DNA from: an uncultured Anaerotruncus sp. | GTDB taxonomy: Bacteria > Bacillota > Clostridia > Oscillospirales > Ruminococcaceae | DNA length: 38,347 bases | NCBI GenBank assembly: GCA_904398655.1 | Contig: CAJFPF010000099.1 | Location: forward strand, 1-38,347 | Direction: 5' to 3' | Shown here: piece after piece, positions 15,057 through 23,982 of the stretch | How positions within the stretch are numbered: position 1 is the first letter of the stretch | How the letters are laid out: every line of letters starts with the position of its first letter | Position numbers and translations under genes: made by a program | Notes under the pieces: model-generated | Databases searched by the model: none | What the model saw: only the letters and a program-made list of their open reading frames with translations | What the model was told of the DNA's origin: nothing

Positions 15057-17586
15057 AGGTGGCGCCCGTCGGCGGGATCAGCCGTTCCAGCGTCTCCCGC
15101 AGGGCTTGAAAATCGATGGGTTTGGAAATATGGGCATCCATTCCCGCGGCGGCGGTGGCCGCCAGGTCCTCTGCGAAGGCGTTGGCGGTCACCGCAATAA
15201 TGGGCACCTGTCCGGCGTCCTCCCGGGGCAGCCCCCGGATCTGCCGGGCCGCCTCACAGCCGTCCAGTACCGGCATCTGCATGTCCATGAGGACTGCGTC
15301 AAAGAAGAATGGTTCTGCCGCCTGGAACTGTTCCACCGCCTCCGCGCCATTCCAGGCCTGAGTCACCTGAACCCCCTGGGCGGATAACAGCTCGGTGGTA
15401 ATCTCCATATTGATCTCATTGTCCTCGGCCAGCAGCAGATGCAGCCCTTCCAGGGAGAGAGGGGCGGGCTGTGCCGTCTGTTTTTCTGGTGCTGTTTGGG
15501 GCTCCTCCGCCGCGGCGAAGGGAAGGACCACGGTGAAGATACTGCCCTGGCCGGGGGAGCTTTCCACCTGGATTTCACCCCCCATTTGGGCCACCAGGCT
15601 CTTGGTGATGGACATGCCCAGACCGGTACCCGCCGCCTGGCGTTCGCTGAACCGCATCTCCCGGGCATAGGGCTCAAAAATCCGCTGCAAAAATTCTGGG
15701 GACATCCCAATGCCCGTATCGGATACCACAAATTTGTACTGGGTATGCTCCCCGCTCTCCAATTGGTCCACCGAGAGGGAGACCGATCCCCCCTCCGGCG
15801 TGAACTTGAAGGCGTTGGAGAGCAGATTGTTGAGAATCTGCTGAATTCGGAAGGAGTCCCCCATCAACTGGGTCTGGACGGCTGAAAACCGCTCCTCCAG
15901 ATGTTTCTTCTGGGTTTCTGCTTGGACCCGGAAGGTTTCCAAGCACTCCTCCACACAGGCCCGCAGGTCGAACTGACGGTTCTCCAGCTGGACCTGGCCG
16001 TGCTCCATCCGCGCCATATCCAGAATGTCGTTGATGAGCCCCAGCAGGTAGTGGGCGGAGGAATCGATCCGGGCCAGGTATCCGGCGGTGCGGTCAGGAT
16101 CTTCCAAGTGATGCCGGGCCAGCTGGCTGGAACCGATGATGGCGTTTAGCGGTGTGCGCATGTCATGGGACATGTTGCGGAAGAATGCCTGCTTGGAGGC
16201 CTCGTTCTGCCGGGCCAGCTGGAGAGATTCCTCCAACAGCCGGCGCTGGCGCAGTTGGTTTTGTTTTTCCTCCTCCACCTCCCGGAAGCAGAGGACCACC
16301 TCCCCAGAGGCCAGGGAGGCGTCATAAAGTACCCGGACGCTGACCCAACGGTACTCCTCCCCAAACCGGCGCAAAAACTCCCCGCCGAAATCCCGGACCC
16401 GCCGCTGGACCAGCTTGCGGATGTTTTCACAGGAAAAACTCTCGGTAAAGTCCCGAAACGCCTCCTCCTCAATGACCTCTCCGGCGGTCCGCAGCAGATC
16501 CTCATAGGGGCCGGTGGGCGGGATCTGCTTCCGGACATAGTCGGAGCCCTTGACCATTTCGTAGGTCTCCCGTTCGTAATCCACCCGATAAACCGCATAA
16601 TAGGTGTTCCCCAACACCTGGACGGTCTCGTTGGCCCGTTTGACCCGGGCGTCCAGCCGCAGTTCCCGCCGTGTCAGAATGGCCAGGGCCAAAAAGGAGA
16701 TGACGAACATCAGCAGAAGGGACCAGGTAAATCCCCAGAGGTTCCCCAGAACCCGTCGATAGGGGATGGTGATGATCGAGTACCAGCCGTTGTCCATGCG
16801 GGTATAGTAGACGCCCCTCTGCCGCCCGTCCAAATCCCGGATGGAGGGGTCCTCTTCCAGGGCGCCGTCATTGATCCGCCCCACCAGATTTGTAAGGTAT
16901 GCCTGCAATTCCTCCCGGGGCAGCTTTAGGTCGGTCTCCTGGTAGATGATGGTCCCCACGCTGTCACAGAGGAAGAAGGAGTCCCCCTCCTTTAGATAGG
17001 TGGCTTCAAACCGCAGATGTTCGGGGAGGATGTCAAAGGCCATGACCGCGCCGCTCAGAGGGCACTGCTGGGCGGCGGTGATCACCGGGCGCTGATAGAT
17101 GGCATCGGTGTACACATGGGTGAATATCACCTCTCCCTGGGCGGCCACCGCCTGCTGGTACCAGGGGGAGCTGGCGGCGTCATAGGTGGCGTCCCCCTCC
17201 CAGGGGTTGGCCGCCAGGATCTCCCCGTCCCATACGACATAGGGATCCACCACGCCATCCCCCAACACAGCATCCAACCTTTGGAAATACAAATCCAGCC
17301 AGGCCTCCACCTCCGCCTGATCCCCGCCATCCGCTGCTAAACGGTCCAGGGAGTCGGTGCCGAAGGTCAGCAGCGTCTCATAGACCGCCAGATTTCCCAT
17401 CCCTTCCGCGGCGCAGCTGCGGGAGAGAGCGGTTCCAGTATCATAGGCGTTTTCCAACAGGGTGGCGCGAAACATCAAAATCCCGATCGTCGCCAGCAGG
17501 GCCAAGGCCGCGAAGGCGCACAGCGGCAGGCGCATCCTCTCCAGCAGCTGCGTGCAATGGGAGGATGGTTTACGAACATCTGTCAT
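15055..17586 (-). CDS. Hybrid sensor histidine kinase with C-terminal receiver
   Basis: An 843-aa membrane kinase. Membrane segments at about 19-41 and 284-306 flank an extracytoplasmic dCACHE-like sensor. A PAS-like region follows (about 326-440), then HisKA with phospho-acceptor H474 (FRNMSHDMRTPLN), HATPase (NLLSNAFKFTP, DTGIGM, GTGLGMSI), and a receiver with D768 (LMDMQMPVLDG). The start at 17586 is preferred, with GAGGGA upstream. It overlaps the Hpt gene by 17 bp. As last gene of the operon after Hpt and a REC-HD-GYP regulator, it supplies the first and second steps of a four-step phosphorelay. The ligand is unknown. Confidence 0.94.
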   Translation of the reverse strand: MTDVRKPSSHCTQLLERMRLPLCAFAALALLATIGILMFRATLLENAYDTGTALSRSCAAEGMGNLAVYETLLTFGTDSLDRLAADGGDQAEVEAWLDLYFQRLDAVLGDGVVDPYVVWDGEILAANPWEGDATYDAASSPWYQQAVAAQGEVIFTHVYTDAIYQRPVITAAQQCPLSGAVMAFDILPEHLRFEATYLKEGDSFFLCDSVGTIIYQETDLKLPREELQAYLTNLVGRINDGALEEDPSIRDLDGRQRGVYYTRMDNGWYSIITIPYRRVLGNLWGFTWSLLLMFVISFLALAILTRRELRLDARVKRANETVQVLGNTYYAVYRVDYERETYEMVKGSDYVRKQIPPTGPYEDLLRTAGEVIEEEAFRDFTESFSCENIRKLVQRRVRDFGGEFLRRFGEEYRWVSVRVLYDASLASGEVVLCFREVEEEKQNQLRQRRLLEESLQLARQNEASKQAFFRNMSHDMRTPLNAIIGSSQLARHHLEDPDRTAGYLARIDSSAHYLLGLINDILDMARMEHGQVQLENRQFDLRACVEECLETFRVQAETQKKHLEERFSAVQTQLMGDSFRIQQILNNLLSNAFKFTPEGGSVSLSVDQLESGEHTQYKFVVSDTGIGMSPEFLQRIFEPYAREMRFSERQAAGTGLGMSITKSLVAQMGGEIQVESSPGQGSIFTVVLPFAAAEEPQTAPEKQTAQPAPLSLEGLHLLLAEDNEINMEITTELLSAQGVQVTQAWNGAEAVEQFQAAEPFFFDAVLMDMQMPVLDGCEAARQIRGLPREDAGQVPIIAVTANAFAEDLAATAAAGMDAHISKPIDFQALRETLERLIPPTGAT

Positions 17587-17941
17587 CCGCGATCCCTCGA
17601 ATCCCTTGGACGACCATGGCATAGGCCGGCCGGATATCCTCCATAAGCGCTTCCGCTTGCCCCCAATCCCCCTGCCGGAGGGCCTCCACCTGACGGGTAA
17701 ATAGAGGGAATAGGACGGCCATAGAGAGGTTCCCGCAGACCCCCTTTAGGGAATGGGCGGCGGCAATCGCCCCATCCAGATTCCGCTCCTCCAAGGCCTT
17801 GGTCAGAAGGGCAAAATTTTGATCCTCCAAAAACTTTTGCAGCAGCCGTTCCAGCAACGCCTGGCTGCCCATCATGCGCTCCAGCGCCTGGTCCACGTCA
17901 ATGCCGGCGGCGGAAAGCCGCTCTCTCTGCGCTTGATTCAT
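17570..17941 (-). CDS. Histidine phosphotransfer (Hpt) domain protein
   Basis: A 123-aa all-helical stand-alone phosphotransfer protein with the phosphorylatable H63 in AAHSLKGVCGNL, the classic Hpt signature. Its ATG overlaps the stop of the REC-HD-GYP gene (ATGA), and its end overlaps the hybrid kinase start. It should shuttle phosphate from the kinase receiver (D768) to the receiver of the neighbouring regulator (D61). Confidence 0.93.
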   Translation of the reverse strand: MNQAQRERLSAAGIDVDQALERMMGSQALLERLLQKFLEDQNFALLTKALEERNLDGAIAAAHSLKGVCGNLSMAVLFPLFTRQVEALRQGDWGQAEALMEDIRPAYAMVVQGIRGIADDRCS

Positions 17942-19026
17942 TTGGGGCTGTCCTCCTTCTCATACAACTTGGCGAGATCCTCCTCCACCGAGAAAAAACA
18001 ATCCAGGAGCCGGGGGTTAAAAGCGCCGCACTCCCCACCCCGGATCATCTCCAACACCCGCTGGCGGGGGAAGGCGGCCTTATAGACCCGTTTGCAGCTC
18101 AAAGCGTCGTAAACGTCCGCCAAAGAGACCACCTGGGCCCACACGGAGATCTCCTCCCCCCGCAATCCATCGGGGTAGCCCCTGCCGTCCCACCGCTCGT
18201 GGTGGTGGCGGGCGATATCCAGGGCGTAGCGGTAGGAGCCATGCTGGCGCAACTGGGGAATCCGGTCCAATAGGGCCGCTCCTTGGGTGGTATGGGTCTT
18301 CATGACCTCGAATTCTTCCGGTGTCAATCGGCCGGGCTTGTTGAGGATGGCGTCCGGAACGGCGATCTTTCCCACATCATGGAGGATGGAGGCCAGAGCG
18401 ATCTCCTCAATCTCGTGGGGGGAGAGGCCCCGGCCCATCTCGGTTTCAGACAGCAGGTAGTGGGTGATATCGTGGATCCGGCGGACATGGTCCCCCGACT
18501 CCTCACTGCGGAATTCAATGGCGGTGGCCAGCGCCTCCACCATCCCCTGGTTGAGTTGGATAATCTCCTGGGCCTGGCGCAGCAGACGGGCCTGTTGGCT
18601 TTCCACCGTGCGGCTCAGGCGCCGCCGGGCCTGGAACAGCTCAATGACCGACTGCACCCGCCGCAGTACCACAAAGGGGACCACCGGCTTGCTGATGACG
18701 TCCATCACCCCCAGGCCGTAGGCCTCCCGGAGGACGCTGTCGCTGGCCTCCGCCGTGATCAAAAACACCGGCAGCTGTGCCAATAACCTCTGCTCGGACA
18801 GGCGGCGCAGCACCTCCAAACCGTCCATCTCCGGCATCACCACGTCCAGCAGTACGGCGCACAGCCGTTCCGGCCCCTCCAAGATCTTCTGGAGCCCTGA
18901 TCTGCCGTCCGCCGCTTCCAGGGTGGCGTAATGGGGGGAGAAGATCCCCTCCAGGATTGCCCGGTTGATGGGATCGTCGTCCACAATCAATAGGGTGTCC
19001 CGTTCTCCCGGCTGTTCCAGCGCCAT
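17938..19026 (-). CDS. Response regulator with HD-GYP c-di-GMP phosphodiesterase output
   Basis: A 362-aa protein with an N-terminal receiver (phospho-acceptor D61 in LLDVVMPEMDG) joined through a helical linker to an HD-GYP domain. That domain has HDVGK and HHHERWDGRGYP, all metal-binding and GYP residues being present. It is predicted to hydrolyse c-di-GMP when phosphorylated. AAGGAG precedes ATG 19026. It is 21 bp downstream of the EAL gene and coupled to Hpt, so the operon carries two phosphodiesterases of different folds. Confidence 0.94.
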   Translation of the reverse strand: MALEQPGERDTLLIVDDDPINRAILEGIFSPHYATLEAADGRSGLQKILEGPERLCAVLLDVVMPEMDGLEVLRRLSEQRLLAQLPVFLITAEASDSVLREAYGLGVMDVISKPVVPFVVLRRVQSVIELFQARRRLSRTVESQQARLLRQAQEIIQLNQGMVEALATAIEFRSEESGDHVRRIHDITHYLLSETEMGRGLSPHEIEEIALASILHDVGKIAVPDAILNKPGRLTPEEFEVMKTHTTQGAALLDRIPQLRQHGSYRYALDIARHHHERWDGRGYPDGLRGEEISVWAQVVSLADVYDALSCKRVYKAAFPRQRVLEMIRGGECGAFNPRLLDCFFSVEEDLAKLYEKEDSPK

Positions 19027-19047
19027 ATTCCCACTCCTTTCCTTCCG

Positions 19048-20874
19048 TCAGTCCACCGTTTTTTGTCCGCCCCGGGCCAAAATCTGTGATTTTGCCTCCT
19101 GGGCGGGCAGGGGGATGGAGAAACGGAACCCCTGGAATACATCGCAGTGGAGATTTTGCAGCATCTCCAGCTGCTGGTCGTTTTCCACCCCCTCCGCCAG
19201 GATGGTCAATCCCATGCTGTGGCCGGTCTGCACCAGGGCGGTGAGGATGATCCGGCCCCGCTCGGTCCACATGTTGTCCACCAACTGCTTGTCCAGCTTC
19301 AACCCGTCCATGGGGTACTCCTGCAAATCGTGGAAGGAGGAGAATCCCATGCCAAAGTCATCAAAAATGATCTGGGCCCCCAGTTCCCGAATAGCGATGA
19401 TGTTTTGGAGCATCTGCGCTTCCTCCCGCTGATCGATCCGTTCGCTCTCGGTCACCTCCAGGATGAGCCGTTTGCGCTGGAATGGATGGCGCTGGATCAC
19501 CCGGGTACACCGCTCCGCAAAATGGGAGGTGGAGAGGGTCCTGCGGGAAAAGTTGCAGGAGATGGAGAAGTCCTCCACCCCGCATTGGTCCAATTCCTCC
19601 AAAAAGGCACAGGTTTTTTCCAGGTTGTAAAAGTCCAGCTCCTCGATGTTCCCCTCCTGTTCCAATAGGGGAATATAGCGGCTGGGGTTCAAAAGCCCCC
19701 GTTTGGGGTGCTTCCAGCGGGAGAGCGCCTCCCCGCCCACCACCCGGAAGGTGTGGGCGTCCACAAAAAACTGAAGGCAGAATTGGAACTCCTCCCGCTC
19801 CAGGCCCTGCCGGAAATCGGCCACCAGCTGCCAGCGCTCCTGGCAGACCTGGCAATTCTGCGTCCCGCAGAATCTGCAATCCACCCGCTGGCGGCGAGCG
19901 GTGAGGGCACATTGCCGCGCGTGGAACAGGGCCTGCTCCAGGCTGCGGTACTCTGTGTTCAGCGGGCAGATACCAACCGCAGCGTCCCGGCGGCGCAGGA
20001 GACCGCCGGAAAAGGGAAAGGAGCGGATTTCCTGGAGCACCCGGTTTGCCCAATTCTCCACATCCAGCTCCCGCTGGGCCGACCGCAGGATCACCAGGCC
20101 GCTGTTCTCCCGGATCAGCAGGTCATCCGGTCCGGCCAGCTGCCGGAGAACCTTGGCCCCGTGGCGCAGGAAAAGGGAGGCCTGCTCCCATCCGGCCAGA
20201 TATCCCAGGTGGTCCAAATCCAGGTGGAAATAGATCAGGTAATAGAGGGGGCGGTTTTGATCATTGACCATCTGGGGGAACCTGTGCTCCAGCAATTCAA
20301 GTGTACCCAGCCCGGTTTCCGGATCGGTGAGGCGGGCGCGCTGGGCCCGGCGGTCTTGATTTCGGCGGCGCAGCAGAAGGAGCAGCCCCACCAGCAGCAG
20401 AACCAGGAGTATCCCAATGCCCACAGCTTTCCCCGGAGAGAGAACAGGCTGGGGCCGCTCCCCGGCGGCCTCCAAAAGGGCGCCCGCCCAGGCCGCTTGG
20501 GGGGCCTGGGCGGCATATTCCCGCAGGTCGGACTGCAGCTGTTCAGGGGCCGCCTGGGTGAAATAGAGCAGGTAAGCGGTCTCCTCCCCATCCTGCTGCG
20601 CGGGGAAGAGGAGCACCGGTTCCCCACGGGTGCGGCGGAAGGACTCCCCCTCCACACAGCCGGAGACCAGGTCCACCTGGCGGTTGTTGGACAGATCCGC
20701 CCGGCGGTCGTCCTCCCCAGGTTGGTAGTAGCGCAGCTGGTACCCATATTCCTGGGCAAACTGCTCCAAAAAGGCGGGAATTGCCCCTTGATAGGTCCCG
20801 CTCTGGGGGTCGTAGTACTCCAGCGGGTAGAGGTCCGGATTTCCCGCCACATAGATCAATGCCTCATCATTCAT
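19048..20874 (-). CDS. Membrane EAL phosphodiesterase with degenerate GGDEF and a four-cysteine insert
   Basis: A 608-aa protein. Residues 5-75 look like the first lobe of an extracellular solute-binding (SBP3-like) sensor, but the domain is short and has no signal peptide; an in-frame TAG two codons upstream of the ATG rules out a longer start. One membrane segment follows (about 149-168). A GGDEF-like domain (about 180-330) has ENSGL in place of GGDEF, so it is catalytically dead. Then comes a cysteine cluster CxxC-x4-CxxC (C333, C336, C341, C344), and a complete EAL domain: E382 in EAL, N441, E473, D505/D506, K527, E561, Q581. It should degrade c-di-GMP, possibly controlled by nucleotide binding or by a metal/redox site at the cysteines. 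Confidence 0.92.
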   Translation of the reverse strand: MNDEALIYVAGNPDLYPLEYYDPQSGTYQGAIPAFLEQFAQEYGYQLRYYQPGEDDRRADLSNNRQVDLVSGCVEGESFRRTRGEPVLLFPAQQDGEETAYLLYFTQAAPEQLQSDLREYAAQAPQAAWAGALLEAAGERPQPVLSPGKAVGIGILLVLLLVGLLLLLRRRNQDRRAQRARLTDPETGLGTLELLEHRFPQMVNDQNRPLYYLIYFHLDLDHLGYLAGWEQASLFLRHGAKVLRQLAGPDDLLIRENSGLVILRSAQRELDVENWANRVLQEIRSFPFSGGLLRRRDAAVGICPLNTEYRSLEQALFHARQCALTARRQRVDCRFCGTQNCQVCQERWQLVADFRQGLEREEFQFCLQFFVDAHTFRVVGGEALSRWKHPKRGLLNPSRYIPLLEQEGNIEELDFYNLEKTCAFLEELDQCGVEDFSISCNFSRRTLSTSHFAERCTRVIQRHPFQRKRLILEVTESERIDQREEAQMLQNIIAIRELGAQIIFDDFGMGFSSFHDLQEYPMDGLKLDKQLVDNMWTERGRIILTALVQTGHSMGLTILAEGVENDQQLEMLQNLHCDVFQGFRFSIPLPAQEAKSQILARGGQKTVD

Positions 20875-20898
20875 GCCCTATTTACACGCTCCTGCCGC

Positions 20899-21390
20899 TT
20901 ATGCGAATAACTGCAAATTCCCAGAGGGGTTTTCCTGGGCCAGCCCGTCTGCCGCCTCCTGGAGCGCCTGGGACTGTTGCTCCATCTGCTCCAAAGCCTC
21001 TCGGATTGCCTTCCCCAGGGACTGGATCCTTTCCCGATAGCCCGCCAGTTCGGACAGGTCTGCTTCCAGGGCGCGGCGCAGGTTCTCCCGGGCGATCTGC
21101 TCCTGGGCGTTGGCCTGGTCCCGGAGGGCTTGGGCGCTGGCCCGGGCGTCCAGCAGGGCGTTGGGGATCTGGTCCTGGTGCCGGCGCAGTTGGGCCAGCT
21201 CCTCCCGCAGCTCCCGAACCTCCTGTTCCAATTCCTGGATGCGGGCCTGGGACTGCAACACCGCCTGCTTGGCATGGTCATCCTTTTCCAATAGCCTTTG
21301 GGAGAAGGACTCCTCCTGCGCGGCGATGTACCGGAGCACACTCTCCTTCTGGTATCCCCAAAATCCTTTTTTCAACTCCTCAAAACGCAT
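20899..21390 (-). CDS. DivIVA-like coiled-coil protein
   Basis: A 163-aa cytoplasmic protein. The short conserved N-terminus MRFEELKKGFWGYQKESV resembles the membrane-binding start of DivIVA/GpsB-type proteins, and it is followed by a long heptad-rich Glu/Gln/Arg coiled coil (about 25-145). GGAGGG precedes ATG. It sits 18 bp after the synthase gene, so it may position or cluster the polymer synthase at the membrane; this is inference from context. Confidence 0.65.
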   Translation of the reverse strand: MRFEELKKGFWGYQKESVLRYIAAQEESFSQRLLEKDDHAKQAVLQSQARIQELEQEVRELREELAQLRRHQDQIPNALLDARASAQALRDQANAQEQIARENLRRALEADLSELAGYRERIQSLGKAIREALEQMEQQSQALQEAADGLAQENPSGNLQLFA

Positions 21391-21408
21391 CTGTAAAGCC
21401 CTCCATTT

Positions 21409-22812
21409 TTACTTAAATTCTATCTTTTGCCGTTCAATCCGTCCCCAAGTGTTTTTCTTTTTCCGATAGCTGATCAGGGCGGTCATCCGCACCCACGCCA
21501 TCACAAACCGCAGGCAGGCCACCTCCACCACACACAGCCCCACCGCTTTGCAGGCGTCGGAGGGGTATAGCCGCAGGTCGATGGTGTGGATTCGGGCGAA
21601 AAACGCTGTAAGGGAGAGGATTGCCGTATAGACCACGTAGATTCCGAAGAAGAGGACCATAAACGGGAGATTGATCAGATCCACCGCAAAGGCCAACAGG
21701 GTGGTGAGGAGGCCAAAAACCTCAATATAGGGGGAGAACAGCTCATACAACAGGAAATAGAAGTAGGAGACAAAGCTCACCGCCCCATATTTGGGGTTGG
21801 CCATGATATTCCGGTATTTCATCATGCTTTGGAACAGCCCGATGTGCCAGCGCCGGCGCTGCTTGCATAGGTCGCCCAGGCGTTCGGGCACTTGGGTCCA
21901 ACAGATGGCGTCAGTGACATAGCGGATCCGGTACCGCCGGCCGCTCTCCCGGCAGAACACATGGAGTTTCACCACCAGCTCCATGTCCTCCCCCATGGTG
22001 GTGTGGTCGTATCCGCCGGCGGCGATGACCACACTCTTCAAAAACAGCCCGAAAGCGCCGGAGATGATGATGTTGCCGTTGAATTTATCGAACAGGATCC
22101 GGGAGGCCAGAAAGGAGCGGTCATATTCCAACACCTGCATACAGGCCAACAGCTTTTGGGGCATCCGGTAACGGACCACACGGCCGTTTTCAATCTCCGC
22201 CCCGTTGCAGGGGCGGATGGAACCGCCCACCGCCACCACCGTGGGGTCCTCCAGCACCGGCCGCACAATCTTTTCCAACGAGTCGTGCTGCAGCACCGAA
22301 TCGGCGTCCATGCACAGGAAATAGGGGTAGTTGGAGACGTTGATCCCCATATTCAAAGCGTCCGCCTTGCCGCCGTTGCGCTTGCGCACCAGGGTGATGG
22401 GCACCCCCCAGGCCCTTGTTTCATAGACCTCCTCCTCCGGCTGGCAGGGAATCCTGCGCTGGATGGGGCGGTCCACCCGCCACATGTGGAATCGTTCCCG
22501 CAGCACCTGGGCGGTGTCGTCGGTGGAGCCGTCGTCCACCACGATGATCTCATAGAGCTTGTAGTCCAATGCCAACAGGGAGCGGACGGTGGACTCGATG
22601 GTTACCCCCTCGTTGTGGGCCGGGACGATGATGGAGACAGGGACATAGTAGTCGTTGGAAAGCTCGTTTTTCAAAAGGTTGCGCCGCTTGGAGGCGTATA
22701 GGTCGGAGGAGCCCACCGTGACCGACAGGAAAAGGAAGCTGGCATAGCCGACCATATACAGAATGAAGAAACATTCCACACACAACAGGAACCACTGGAT
22801 GAAATCCCTCAT
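21409..22812 (-). CDS. Processive family 2 glycosyltransferase (polysaccharide synthase)
   Basis: A 467-aa membrane synthase of the BcsA/PgaC/YdaM type. It has an N-terminal membrane segment (about 8-33), then a GT-A domain with D93/D94 (VVDDGS), the DXD pair D169/D171 (MDADS), the catalytic base region GED (274-276), and the processivity motif QRRRW (318-322). At least three C-terminal membrane segments follow (about 343-450) and form the export channel. It should polymerise a sugar from a nucleotide sugar at the inner face and extrude the chain. No PilZ domain is present. It overlaps the HEAT-repeat gene by 4 bp (ATGA). The polymer is not predictable from sequence. Confidence 0.93.
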   Translation of the reverse strand: MRDFIQWFLLCVECFFILYMVGYASFLFLSVTVGSSDLYASKRRNLLKNELSNDYYVPVSIIVPAHNEGVTIESTVRSLLALDYKLYEIIVVDDGSTDDTAQVLRERFHMWRVDRPIQRRIPCQPEEEVYETRAWGVPITLVRKRNGGKADALNMGINVSNYPYFLCMDADSVLQHDSLEKIVRPVLEDPTVVAVGGSIRPCNGAEIENGRVVRYRMPQKLLACMQVLEYDRSFLASRILFDKFNGNIIISGAFGLFLKSVVIAAGGYDHTTMGEDMELVVKLHVFCRESGRRYRIRYVTDAICWTQVPERLGDLCKQRRRWHIGLFQSMMKYRNIMANPKYGAVSFVSYFYFLLYELFSPYIEVFGLLTTLLAFAVDLINLPFMVLFFGIYVVYTAILSLTAFFARIHTIDLRLYPSDACKAVGLCVVEVACLRFVMAWVRMTALISYRKKKNTWGRIERQKIEFK

Positions 22813-23954
22813 ACTCCCACAGGCACCCCCTTTTGCTGCTCCAACTGCTCCTGGGCCGCTTCGAGCCCCTCCAAACGCCTGGATTCCAGGCGATAGGTGA
22901 GCATCTCCCGGGCATACCGGTCGCTGCCAACCGCCCGGAGCATCTCTTCATAGGAGACTCCCTGGGCTTCCAGGCTGGCGGAGGCATTGAACCGCACATA
23001 CCAGTTGGGGCTGTGCATGGCCCGCATCAACGCGTCCACCACCTCCTGGCCGGGATACCTGGCCAGGGAGGAGGCGCTGATGGCGGCAAATTCCCAGCGC
23101 AGAATGTCCGGATCCCGCACAAACTCCAGCAGGGCCGGACGGGCCGCGGGATCGGGATAGCGCCCAAAATAGCGGATGGCCGAAAACCGCAGTTCCTTAT
23201 CCTGGCTGTTGTCCAATAGAATCTGGAGCATCTGCCCCCGGTAGGCGCCGCTTTTGAACCGGATGTAGTCCAGCACCGCCCGCTGCAGACGGAGGGGGAA
23301 CTGGTCGAACCTCTGCCAGAGCTGGCGGATCAATTCCTCCGTGTCGCCCGTATAGGTGAGCAGCGCCTCGGCAACCACCTTTTCATGCAGCTGGGTATCC
23401 TCCGGCTGCCGTCCAAGCTCCGATAGGGCCTCCACCAGGGTTTGGGGGCTGCCAAAGGCACAGAGGGCCTTCAATGCATTTACCCGGCAATAGAAGCTCT
23501 CCCGGTGGACACAGGCCGCCACCATCTGCTGAATCTGGTCCATCTGCATATGGCGCTGGAGCTGATGGCGGGCCAGGAAGTGGCAATAGTAGGCCGCCTG
23601 GGTATCCTCCCGTCTCCCATATATGGCGGCCAGGTACAAAAACACCGGCTGGAGCTGGTGGAGATAGGCTTGGAATATCGATGTCCCGTCCTCCAGCTCA
23701 TCCAAAAGGTAGTCGAAGGCCAGCAGATTTTGCACCCGGGAGAGCCGGCGGCGCATCCAAGACAGGTAGGATTCCTCCAGGGGGCGCCCCTCCAAGAGGT
23801 TTTTTTGTTGGGCGGCGGCCTGATGCCGCAGCCTGTCCAGCCGCCTTTTTAGGCGGCGCCCACCGGCCCGAAGATATAGGCCATAAAACAGGTTGAACCC
23901 CAGCATGCTCAGACAGACAAAGCCATAGCCGTATAACAGCACCTCGGCGCCCAT
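22809..23954 (-). CDS. Membrane-anchored HEAT-repeat protein
   Basis: A 381-aa protein with one N-terminal membrane segment (about 5-25), a basic juxtamembrane helix, and then helical pairs of HEAT-repeat type through about residue 350, for example LRFSAIRYFGRYPDPAARPALLEF and WYVRFNASASLEA. Such solenoids are protein-binding scaffolds. It is translationally coupled to the synthase, so it is probably a subunit or activator of it. If c-di-GMP binds anywhere in the complex, this protein is one candidate, but I see no recognised binding motif. Confidence 0.8.
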   Translation of the reverse strand: MGAEVLLYGYGFVCLSMLGFNLFYGLYLRAGGRRLKRRLDRLRHQAAAQQKNLLEGRPLEESYLSWMRRRLSRVQNLLAFDYLLDELEDGTSIFQAYLHQLQPVFLYLAAIYGRREDTQAAYYCHFLARHQLQRHMQMDQIQQMVAACVHRESFYCRVNALKALCAFGSPQTLVEALSELGRQPEDTQLHEKVVAEALLTYTGDTEELIRQLWQRFDQFPLRLQRAVLDYIRFKSGAYRGQMLQILLDNSQDKELRFSAIRYFGRYPDPAARPALLEFVRDPDILRWEFAAISASSLARYPGQEVVDALMRAMHSPNWYVRFNASASLEAQGVSYEEMLRAVGSDRYAREMLTYRLESRRLEGLEAAQEQLEQQKGVPVGV

Positions 23955-23982
23955 AAAATCCCCCCTCTCCTGGTGGCCCGGC

